5,197 bases of DNA from Scatosoma sp045654025 (lineage in GTDB: Bacteria > Bacillota > Clostridia > Christensenellales > Borkfalkiaceae): NCBI GenBank assembly GCA_045654025.1, contig JAZOMO010000023.1:1-5197 (forward strand). Reading direction: 5' to 3'. Under the pieces are notes generated by a model, which was given only the letters and a program-made list of their open reading frames with translations, was not told where the DNA came from and made no database searches. A program made the translations under genes and the position numbers. The number at the start of each line of letters is the position of its first letter. Position 1 is the first letter of the stretch. This document shows positions 1 to 5,161 of this stretch, piece after piece.

Positions 1-338
1 CAAACAATATCTGGTTGATATAGATACTTAGATATTACCCCAATGGAAAGAAAAAGACGATACAGCCCTTTGACGAGGATATTTTGATATCCGCATACCA
101 TATTGACGTCTTTGCGCTTAAAGCCGTAAAGGGTATAAATAAATTCCAACCTAGAAGCATGCGAAGAAAGCAAAACTGCCGGTTTTCCCTTAATGGACTT
201 TGAATCATAGTCGTAATCAAATTTTACCTTGTACCGCCTATTGAGAATCCCCAGCACCCACATAACAATAGACATAAGGAATGTATTTGGCTTTTTAATT
301 TTTCTATTTATCAGCCCTGTTTTTAAATCCTTTTTCAT
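1..338 (-). CDS. PlsC-like (lysophospholipid) acyltransferase, N-terminal part, runs off left edge
   Basis: An open frame of 112 full codons starts at ATG 338-336 and continues past position 1, so only the N-terminal part is visible. The protein begins MKKDLKTGLINRKIKKPN, followed by a short hydrophobic stretch (about residues 20-32) and then VLLSSHASRLEFIY (residues 55-68). This matches block I of the glycerolipid acyltransferase (PlsC/AGPAT) superfamily: a hydrophobic strand, then the catalytic His (H60) of the HX4D motif. Here the acidic residue is Glu (E65), giving HX4E. Known family members transfer acyl groups to lysophosphatidate or related lipids at the membrane; the exact substrate cannot be read here. 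The later blocks lie outside the window. A possible ribosome binding site AAAAGGA (355-349) sits 10 nt upstream, a rather long spacing. It is divergent from the surface-protein gene and is unlikely to share its transcript. The open frame and block I are seen directly; the enzyme class is family knowledge; the substrate is unknown. Confidence 0.72.
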   Translation of the reverse strand, partial: MKKDLKTGLINRKIKKPNTFLMSIVMWVLGILNRRYKVKFDYDYDSKSIKGKPAVLLSSHASRLEFIYTLYGFKRKDVNMVCGYQNILVKGLYRLFLSIGVISKYLYQPDIV

Positions 339-417
339 TGAAAACGCATCCTTTTCGTATTGTTGCCTATATATTACTGCTTAAAAGCCATATGCCAACT
401 TTTCCATGATTGTTTCT

Positions 418-446
418 ATTGTACCACCATTCTCCAATTTTCGCAA
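418..446 (-). promoter_or_regulatory. Sigma-A-type promoter for the acyltransferase gene
   Basis: Read on the minus strand, TTGCGA (446-441) and TACAAT (423-418) are separated by exactly 17 nt. A TGG just before the -10 gives an extended -10 (TGnTACAAT). Initiation would fall near 411, leaving a leader of about 70 nt before the ATG at 338. A weaker alternative, TTGGCA (398-393) with TAATAT (376-371) and a 16-nt spacer, lies further downstream. A 14-bp palindrome at 455-468 lies immediately upstream. Confidence 0.55.
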
Positions 447-454
447 GGGCTTTT

Positions 455-468
455 TGAAAAATTTTTCA
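455..468. repeat. 14-bp perfect palindrome upstream of the minus-strand promoter
   Basis: TGAAAAATTTTTCA is its own reverse complement. It sits 8 nt upstream of the -35 box of the leftward promoter. It could act as an AT-rich UP element or as a binding site for a dimeric regulator. Nothing in the sequence distinguishes these, and an A/T palindrome of this length can arise by chance. Confidence 0.35.
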
Positions 469-511
469 CTGGGAAAGGCAACTTTTTTCTCATTTCTCCC
501 TTTTATAATGT

Positions 512-535
512 AAAAACGCACCCCTAAGGGGTGCG
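512..535 (-). terminator. Leftward intrinsic terminator-like hairpin
   Basis: CGCACCCC (517-524) pairs with GGGGTGCG (528-535) across a TAA loop, and on the minus strand five Ts follow the stem (516-512). It would stop leftward transcripts coming from the 540-740 region before they reach the acyltransferase promoter. No protein gene lies upstream on that strand, so it may be a boundary of the element. Confidence 0.55.
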
Positions 536-705
536 CCTGCATGCTGCGGATGAAGGGATTTGCGCCTTTAGCGGCATTTCTCACGCAAAGCTGTTCTTTG
601 CGTTCGGTCACGCTCACGCCTACCTATCGGCGTTCGCTTATCTCGTCCCTAAAAAGCATTATTAATGCTTTTCTTAACGGGCAACTCGTCCTGCTCCAAA
701 AAGAC

Positions 706-737
706 AAACGCACCCAATGCGGTGCGTTTTTTCTTTT
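706..737 (+). terminator. Rightward intrinsic terminator-like hairpin
   Basis: AAACGCACC (706-714) pairs perfectly with GGTGCGTTT (721-729) around a 6-nt loop. The T-run starts inside the stem and continues as TTTTTTCTTTT (727-737). It lies about 100 nt upstream of the promoter of the large gene and would insulate that gene from rightward read-through. Confidence 0.6.
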
Positions 738-838
738 AAGAAAAAAAGTATGTTTCTTGCGTAAATTGCGTTTTTTAGTCTTATTTATACGATTTGCCGA
801 CGCGAAAAACCCTATTTTTATATGAATATAAAATACTA

Positions 839-867
839 TTGACAAAACCCAAAAAAAATGTTATAAT
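839..867 (+). promoter_or_regulatory. Consensus sigma-A promoter of the surface lipoprotein gene
   Basis: TTGACA (839-844) and TATAAT (862-867) are both perfect matches, with a 17-nt spacer, and TGT directly before the -10 makes an extended -10. A/T-rich DNA upstream (about 806-838) could serve as an UP element. Transcription would start near 874, giving a leader of about 30 nt. No operator-like repeat overlaps the boxes, so expression looks strong and largely constitutive. Confidence 0.88.
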
Positions 868-893
868 GACCACGGAAGCGAACTTCTTTATAC

Positions 894-900
894 GTGGAGG
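894..900 (+). promoter_or_regulatory. Ribosome binding site that fixes the start of the large gene
   Basis: GTGGAGG ends 5 nt before ATG 906. An in-frame GTG at 894 lies inside this Shine-Dalgarno sequence, so the longer start is very unlikely. Starting at 906 also gives a textbook signal peptide (MKKKFLIF). Confidence 0.85.
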
Positions 901-905
901 TATCT

Positions 906-3900
906 ATGAAAAAGAAATTTTTAATTTTCATACTGGCTGTTACGGCTATGCTTGCGAGCATATCCGGTTTTTCTGCGTGCTCTCCAAGGTCTCATAAGCA
1001 TTTTTATACAAGACAACACACGAAGGAAGAAACATGTACAGAAAAGGGCGAATGGACGTACACTTGCCAGTGTGGCAGTAAGTATACGGCGGAAATCTCT
1101 GCGCTTGGACACGATGAAATAACGCACGCGGCAAAAGCGGCAACTTGCACAGAACCCGGCTGGGCGACATACGTAACCTGCCAAAGAGAAGGTTGCGATT
1201 ATTCCACCTACCAAGGGGAAATCCCTGTGACGGACGTACATACTTGGGATAAAGGCAAGGTAACGACCGCGCCCACTTGTACAGAGGCTGGCGAGATGAC
1301 TTACAAGTGTACTGCGTGTGAAGAGACGAAAACTGAGTCCATCGAAATAGTTTCCCATACCTATGCGCAGGAATGGTTGAGCGATTCCACGCACCACTGG
1401 CATGAATGCGAATGTGGGGATAAGACAGACAAAGAAAGCCACGTGCCTTCCGCGCCTGCTACGGCAACCACAGCTCAAGTTTGTACCGTTTGCGACCGCT
1501 TGTTGCAGGCAAAAACGGGTATCGTATTCAACACCCTTGCTGTGGACGGTTTAAGTGTAACCGGCGAGAAAAGCAACGCTACGACGCAATTTTCGTTTAT
1601 TGATGAAATAACAGTTGAGGGTGAAACAACGTACGTGATTGCGCTGGATGAAAACGCAGACCAGACGGTAGAAACAAAAATCGTTTCACTTGATGAGGGG
1701 GACAACGTATTCTACGTACTGCAAATGAGAGGCGACGAACTTGTCAACACGTACACGGTAAACATTCGCCGCCGCCCGATGTATGAAGTAACCTTTTACA
1801 CCAACGATGGTGTAGCGGTTGAAACGCAAATGGTTGAAGAGGGCTCTTCTGCGGCAATTCCACAACTTAGCCCCACAATGGATGGTTATACATTTAAGGG
1901 TTGGGATTATGATTTTGAGTTGCCTATCACGGAAAACACCGAAGTTAGAGCGATTTGGTCGGCAAATCTCAACACGAAATATACCGTTGTTTACTATCTG
2001 CAAAATCTTGAAAAAGATGATTATAAGGTAGATAAGACCTTAGAACTCGCAGGCGAAACAGATATGACGGCAACCGCAACGATTAAGTCGTACGAACACT
2101 TTACGTACAATGAAAGCAAGAGCACAATCAGTGGTAAAATCAACGGTGATGGAAGCCTTGTTCTGAGTGTATATTACACCCGTAACAGCTATACGATTGT
2201 GACGGCTTGCAACAACGAAAAGGCGGGCTCTGTTTCGGCGGGCGGCACTTATCGTTATGAAGAAGAAGTTGTTTTGACGGCAACGACGAAGCCGGGGTAT
2301 ATTTTCGACGGTTGGTACGATGATAAGACGCTTATCGGGGAAACGGAAGAATTTACCATAGTGGTAAATAAAAACGCAACCTATACCGCAAAATGGTCTG
2401 CTGCCACTGCGGAATATACGGTAAATTATTACTGGCAGAACGTTGAAAACGACAACTATACGTTGCATGAAACGACGCGACTGACGGGCACGACGGATAT
2501 GACGGCGACCGCAACGATTAAGTCGTACGAACACTTTACGTATAATAAAAGCAAAAGCACAATCAGTGGTAAAATCAACGGTGATGGAAGCCTTGAATTA
2601 AGCGTATATTACACCCGTAACAGCTATACGATTGTGACGACTTGCAGCAACGAAAAGGCAGGTTCAGTTTCGGGGGGTGGTACCTATCGTTATGGATCTC
2701 AAATCACGGTGACGGCGACGACCGAAGCGGGATACACCTTCCTTGGTTGGTACGAGGGAAAAACGCTTGCCTTTGAAGAGGAGCGATTTGCCTTAGAGGT
2801 AAATAAGAAGACAACCTATACGGCAATCTGGTCGGTGAATACTGACACGAGGTATACGGTTGAGTATTATTTAAAGGAAGACGGTGCGTCGAAATACACG
2901 TTGCACGAAACGGTAGAATGCTATGGTGAAACGGACACGACGGTGACCGCGGAAATTAAATGGTATATACCTTATGCGTACGAGGAAGACAAGAGTGCCG
3001 CTACGATCAGTGGTGTAATCGCTGGCGACGGTAGCCTTGTATTAAAGGTATACTACGTATACGATGAAAGTTTGATACCTACCTTAGCATTTGAGGAAAT
3101 CGAAGGCGGTGCTGCCTACAAAGTTGTTGGCATCGGCACGTACAAGGGTGGTGTATTGACTATCCCTGCAACCAACGAAGGCAAACCCGTTACCACCATT
3201 GGCGAAGAGGCTTTCTATCAGGTTAGAGGCATTGGTAAGGTTGTCATTCCTAACAGCGTTACTACGATCGAGGACTCCGCGTTTGCAAGCTGTCTTGACC
3301 TGACGGAAGTTGTCATGGGCAACGGTGTGACCTACATCGGTAAATATGCGTTTGCATACTGCAACCAGATGGATACGATTACTTTCTCGAATAAGCTTGA
3401 CACCATCGACGAACACGCATTCTATGGCTGTTTGAGGATTAAGTCGCTTGCATTCTCTAACACGCTTACGACCATTGAGAAAGAAGCGTTCAAAGATTGT
3501 AAGAAAGTGAAGTCGATTACCTTTGGTACAGGCTTGGTAAAGATTGGCGAAGGCGCGTTCTATAGATGCGAATCGTTGTTTACGCTAACCATTCCTGACA
3601 ACGCGGCTACTGTTATCGGCGATAAAGCGTTTATAAATTGTACTAGCTTGCGTACGGTTATCCTTGGCAACGCAGTGAAATCAATTGGTATATCGGCGTT
3701 TAGTGTTGACGATTACGCTGGCGGTGGTGGTTTGAAACTTCGCGAGCTTGTCATTGGCGACAGTGTAACGACGATTGGCGACTATGCATTTAAAGGTTCG
3801 CGTAAGCTGTGTAAGGTTACCGTTGGTAGTTCCGTGAGAACGATTGGAACGGATGCATTCTTAAACTGTCATGTATTGCGTGAGATCTGCGATAAAGCGA

Positions 3901-4592
3901 GATGGTTGAACTTTACGGCGGGTGCGACAACATATGGCGGCATAGCGAGATACGCCTTCTATGTTCGCCGGTCAAGTGAGGAGACCAGAATTTCTTCGGA
4001 TGAAAACGGACTCGTTTATTACACGGACGGCACGTCAAAGCAATTGATTTGCGTCATTCTTGACGATACCCAAGACATCGTTATCCCTGACGACGTTACC
4101 GAGGTTGCTAAGTTTGCATGCTATAACGAACAATACATCACTGGTGTTACGGTCGGCGACAGCTGTACGACAATCGGGGAAAAAGCCTTCGGAAATTGCT
4201 ACAATATCCGCAAGATGGACCTTAGTGGTAGCAAGCTTACCACTCTTAAATCGCACGCTTTCTATCACAATCAGTCGGTTTCCCAGCTTATTATCGGCAC
4301 CAGTTTGAAGACGGTCGAAGAGGCCGCGTTCTTAAAGAAGGGCGATCCGAGCTCGGCGGATGGATGGAAGAATTATATGGTATTCTACGAGGGCACGGCA
4401 TCGCAGTGGACGACGTTTACGACATCTTCTTCCTTCACTGCGACGAATAACTATCACTTGACGGGTACAGACGTGCCTGCCGAAGATAAGAAGTATGTTA
4501 TTCCTACGATTGCCTACTATTCGGCATCGAAGCCCAGCGATACCAGCGTGAAGTACTGGAGATACGTAAACGGCCAGCCTACTTATTGGTGA
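906..4592 (+). CDS. Large surface lipoprotein: Cys-rich module, cadherin-like, InlB/MucBP-type repeats and BspA-type LRRs
   Basis: A 1228-residue exported protein. Residues 1-24 are a signal peptide (MKKK, then a hydrophobic core) ending in F-S-A-C with C25 as probable lipidation site; Phe at -3 is not the usual Leu. Residues 30-200 are Cys/His-rich, with repeated TCTE-x-G-x3-Y-x2-C units (C44, C81, C125) and an HHWHECEC stretch (163-170). Residues 206-290 resemble a cadherin-like beta-sandwich ending YTVNIRR. Residues 293-357 are an InlB/Flg_new-type repeat. Residues 358-719 hold three YTV-x-YY (MucBP-like) units; the first two, each followed by an InlB-type unit, repeat every 145 residues. 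From 763 come about 13 LRR_5 repeats of roughly 23 residues (TTIG-x2-AF pattern), interrupted at about 996-1064. The end is YWRYVNGQPTYW. There is no LPXTG or C-terminal membrane segment, so anchoring should be by lipid. BspA-family proteins elsewhere mediate adhesion; the ligand here is unknown. It is monocistronic: own promoter, tandem TGA TAG stops, terminator 52 nt later. Confidence 0.95.
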   Translation: MKKKFLIFILAVTAMLASISGFSACSPRSHKHFYTRQHTKEETCTEKGEWTYTCQCGSKYTAEISALGHDEITHAAKAATCTEPGWATYVTCQREGCDYSTYQGEIPVTDVHTWDKGKVTTAPTCTEAGEMTYKCTACEETKTESIEIVSHTYAQEWLSDSTHHWHECECGDKTDKESHVPSAPATATTAQVCTVCDRLLQAKTGIVFNTLAVDGLSVTGEKSNATTQFSFIDEITVEGETTYVIALDENADQTVETKIVSLDEGDNVFYVLQMRGDELVNTYTVNIRRRPMYEVTFYTNDGVAVETQMVEEGSSAAIPQLSPTMDGYTFKGWDYDFELPITENTEVRAIWSANLNTKYTVVYYLQNLEKDDYKVDKTLELAGETDMTATATIKSYEHFTYNESKSTISGKINGDGSLVLSVYYTRNSYTIVTACNNEKAGSVSAGGTYRYEEEVVLTATTKPGYIFDGWYDDKTLIGETEEFTIVVNKNATYTAKWSAATAEYTVNYYWQNVENDNYTLHETTRLTGTTDMTATATIKSYEHFTYNKSKSTISGKINGDGSLELSVYYTRNSYTIVTTCSNEKAGSVSGGGTYRYGSQITVTATTEAGYTFLGWYEGKTLAFEEERFALEVNKKTTYTAIWSVNTDTRYTVEYYLKEDGASKYTLHETVECYGETDTTVTAEIKWYIPYAYEEDKSAATISGVIAGDGSLVLKVYYVYDESLIPTLAFEEIEGGAAYKVVGIGTYKGGVLTIPATNEGKPVTTIGEEAFYQVRGIGKVVIPNSVTTIEDSAFASCLDLTEVVMGNGVTYIGKYAFAYCNQMDTITFSNKLDTIDEHAFYGCLRIKSLAFSNTLTTIEKEAFKDCKKVKSITFGTGLVKIGEGAFYRCESLFTLTIPDNAATVIGDKAFINCTSLRTVILGNAVKSIGISAFSVDDYAGGGGLKLRELVIGDSVTTIGDYAFKGSRKLCKVTVGSSVRTIGTDAFLNCHVLREICDKARWLNFTAGATTYGGIARYAFYVRRSSEETRISSDENGLVYYTDGTSKQLICVILDDTQDIVIPDDVTEVAKFACYNEQYITGVTVGDSCTTIGEKAFGNCYNIRKMDLSGSKLTTLKSHAFYHNQSVSQLIIGTSLKTVEEAAFLKKGDPSSADGWKNYMVFYEGTASQWTTFTTSSSFTATNNYHLTGTDVPAEDKKYVIPTIAYYSASKPSDTSVKYWRYVNGQPTYW
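2061..2259 (+). repeat. Intragenic DNA repeat, copy 1
   Basis: This segment of the lipoprotein gene (from GATATGACGG to ATCGTTATG) recurs exactly 435 bp (145 codons) downstream. By hand count about 181 of 199 bases agree, with several long identical runs. It encodes the second half of a MucBP-like unit and the start of the following InlB-type unit. Confidence 0.9.
2496..2694 (+). repeat. Intragenic DNA repeat, copy 2
   Basis: Second copy of the 2061-2259 segment, in the same frame. The third protein-level unit (from codon 649) has diverged strongly at DNA level, so copies 1 and 2 look like a recent duplication or were kept alike by recombination. Confidence 0.9.
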
Positions 4593-4643
4593 TAGACGGC
4601 TTTTGGTGTAATTAGGGTTCATACCTAAACCCATTATAATGAC

Positions 4644-4690
4644 AAAAGAGAGAACGAATCGGTTAATTGCCGAAACGTTCTCTCTTTTTT
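4644..4690 (+). terminator. Intrinsic terminator of the surface lipoprotein gene
   Basis: AAAAGAGAGAACG (4644-4656) pairs with CGTTCTCTCTTTT (4676-4688). Inside it a second short stem, TCGG/CCGA, closes a 7-nt loop across a symmetric AA/AA internal loop. Six Ts at 4685-4690, then GTTTT, complete the signal. Because the A-run precedes the stem it could also work leftward. Confidence 0.93.
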
Positions 4691-4695
4691 GTTTT

Positions 4696-4806
4696 GCGAA
4701 TAAAATGATTGTAGATAGCGGTGAAATGTTTGCAGTACCTGCTTTTCGGGCTAAAAACGGCAAAAAATGCGATAAATTTGCTTTTTTTTGAAAAGAATTT
4801 TTTTAA
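4696..4806. other. Gene-free spacer between the two rightward transcription units
   Basis: No credible gene, RNA or repeat was found here. A very short GCAG-TAC-CTGC hairpin (4732-4742) and a weak GCAAA/TTTGC pairing that runs into eight Ts (about 4761-4789) are present but too weak to call. The right part (about 4771-4806) is A/T-rich with T- and A-runs and would suit an UP element for the promoter that follows. Confidence 0.5.
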
Positions 4807-4810
4807 ACTA

Positions 4811-4839
4811 TTGCAATCACACTTTTTATGTGTTATAAT
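4811..4839 (+). promoter_or_regulatory. Strong extended -10 promoter for the small peptide gene
   Basis: TTGCAA (4811-4816) and a perfect TATAAT (4834-4839) are spaced by 17 nt. TGT just before the -10 gives TGnTATAAT, and A/T tracts lie directly upstream. It shares ACTATTG at the -35 and TGTTATAAT at the -10 with the promoter of the large lipoprotein gene. Initiation near 4846 would give a leader of about 85 nt. Confidence 0.85.
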
Positions 4840-4860
4840 TTAATAGCCGAGTTGTTTTAA

Positions 4861-4904
4861 TTGCGGGCACGCGCCCGCGAGATTGCTTTGGCAAATCAAT
4901 TTTT
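4861..4904 (+). promoter_or_regulatory. Structured leader with two hairpins upstream of the small peptide gene
   Basis: The first hairpin pairs GCGGGC (4863-4868) with GCCCGC (4873-4878) over a 4-nt loop and can extend by two pairs; it is very GC-rich for this AT-rich leader. The second pairs GATTGC (4881-4886) with GCAAATC (4891-4897), with one bulged A and a TTTG loop, and is followed by AATTTTTA. That second hairpin plus T-run resembles a weak attenuator. An alternative role is protection of the 5' end of the mRNA. No known riboswitch class is recognised. Confidence 0.45.
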
Positions 4905-4915
4905 ATATAAAATAT

Positions 4916-4924
4916 AAGGAGGGG
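4916..4924 (+). promoter_or_regulatory. Near-perfect ribosome binding site of the small peptide gene
   Basis: AAGGAGGGG lies 6 nt before ATG 4931. An in-frame TAA at 4925-4927, two codons upstream of the ATG, rules out any earlier start. This strong site is the main reason to accept such a short frame as a real gene. Confidence 0.9.
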
Positions 4925-4930
4925 TAAAAC

Positions 4931-5044
4931 ATGTACGAGGAGCTCAAAATTACAGTAGTAACTTTAGGCGAAGAAGACATCGTTCGCACGAGCAATGGTG
5001 AAGGCATTGTTGAGGGCGATGATAATGTTGGCAGATGGGATTGA
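4931..5044 (+). CDS. Small acidic 37-residue peptide of unknown function
   Basis: ATG 4931 to TGA 5042-5044 encodes 37 residues. The N-terminal half is MYEELKITVVTLGEEDIVRT, an alternating hydrophobic stretch (residues 5-12) followed by an acidic EED. The C-terminal half is rich in Gly, Asp, Asn and Glu and ends GRWD. By hand count there are 10 acidic and 3 basic residues, one Trp and no Cys. There is no signal peptide or membrane segment, so it is cytosolic unless exported by a dedicated system. A consensus promoter, a structured leader and a near-perfect ribosome binding site precede it, so it is probably well expressed. The Y-x2-(P/L)-x-hydrophobic start with a D-(I/V)-x-T-S motif in mid-peptide resembles, from memory, short unannotated peptides in gut Clostridia, and the leader/core look recalls RiPP precursors. 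No modification or export genes are visible in the window, so no function is assigned. Confidence 0.75.
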   Translation: MYEELKITVVTLGEEDIVRTSNGEGIVEGDDNVGRWD

Positions 5045-5071
5045 TGATTCAATAGACTTGTTATAGTATTT

Positions 5072-5110
5072 AGTTGACTTGCAACAAAATCGTTTCGTTG
5101 CAAGTCAACT
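5072..5110. repeat. Perfect 14-bp inverted repeat (stable stem-loop) after the small peptide gene
   Basis: AGTTGACTTGCAAC (5072-5085) is exactly complementary to GTTGCAAGTCAACT (5097-5110), with 11 nt between; inside, AAA/TTT can add three more pairs after one mismatch. An outer TTATAG (5061-5066) matches CTATAA (5114-5119) across an internal loop. There is no T-run on either side, so it is not a canonical intrinsic terminator. It starts 27 nt after the peptide stop codon and could be a 3' stabiliser or partial terminator between the peptide and the next gene, or a protein-binding site. Confidence 0.85.
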
Positions 5111-5161
5111 GTTCTATAAGGGACACATTAAAAACAAAGACAAGGAATAAAATCGAGAAAT

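Larger units (their letters stand above)
512..737. repeat. Multi-hairpin intergenic element with inverted ends (candidate interspersed repeat)
   Basis: This 226-bp stretch carries no credible gene but is dense in perfect stems. The left end is AAAAACGCACC (512-522), and the same 11 bases appear inverted at the right end (GGTGCGTTTTT, 721-731), so the element has inverted termini. Each end is itself a hairpin followed by an outward T-run. Inside lie ACGCAAAG/CTTTGCGT (583-590 with 596-603), ACGCC/GGCGT (around 616-634) and AAAAGCATT/AATGCTTTT (652-660 with 664-672, 3-nt loop). CTCGTCC occurs twice, at 642-648 and 685-691. This layout suits a short non-coding interspersed element (MITE- or REP-like) or a structured RNA with terminator boundaries. 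Which one it is, and whether other copies exist, cannot be decided from one window. The stems are seen directly; the repeat identity is inference. Confidence 0.5.

Noticed and set aside
35..220. Minus-strand frame of 61 codons
   Set aside because: It is another frame of the acyltransferase gene on the same strand; the acyltransferase frame carries the recognisable HX4E block and a proper start.
381..845. Overlapping open frames on both strands (381-617 minus, 541-825 plus, 624-845 minus) in the intergenic region
   Set aside because: They run through the paired hairpins of the 512-737 element and overlap each other. They lack ribosome binding sites, and the 381-617 frame needs a GTG start inside a repeat. 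They look like open frames imposed by the element's sequence.
894..905. GTG at 894 as the start of the large gene
   Set aside because: It lies inside the GTGGAGG ribosome binding site, and starting there would put MEVS before the typical MKKK signal-peptide start.
921..1478. Long minus-strand frame opposite the Cys-rich region, and similar antisense frames at 2040-2534, 3084-3416 and 4035-4268
   Set aside because: All lie opposite the lipoprotein gene, with no ribosome binding site and no recognisable domain; they are antisense shadows of repetitive coding sequence.
2061..2694. Regular DNA repeats suggesting a CRISPR array
   Set aside because: The period is 435 bp, the repeats are about 200 bp, in frame, and encode protein domain units.
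4612..4643. TATAAT at 4635-4640 and alternative short stems TTAGG/CCTAA and GGGTT/AACCC as a small RNA promoter or switch
   Set aside because: The -35 at proper spacing would be TTAGGG, a poor match, and any transcript would consist only of the terminator hairpin; the stems are 5 bp.
4332..4763. Minus-strand frame crossing the end of the lipoprotein gene and its terminator
   Set aside because: It spans an intrinsic terminator that can work in both directions, has no start signals, and half of it is antisense to a clear gene.
4931..5044. Lasso-peptide precursor
   Set aside because: Tyr2, position 5 and Ile7 keep the spacing of the YxxPxL leader motif, but Pro is replaced by Leu, and the Gly and Thr positions do not fit. 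The core has no clear Gly1 with Asp/Glu at 7-9 after a Thr at -2, and no maturation genes are visible.
4903..5103. Minus-strand frame opposite the small peptide gene
   Set aside because: It has no ribosome binding site or promoter on that strand, and its start lies inside the large inverted repeat; the plus-strand peptide has complete signals.
5092..5120. Promoter inside or just after the large inverted repeat for the right-edge gene
   Set aside because: TTGCAA (5098-5103) and TATAAG (5115-5120) are only 11 nt apart, too close for a sigma-A promoter.
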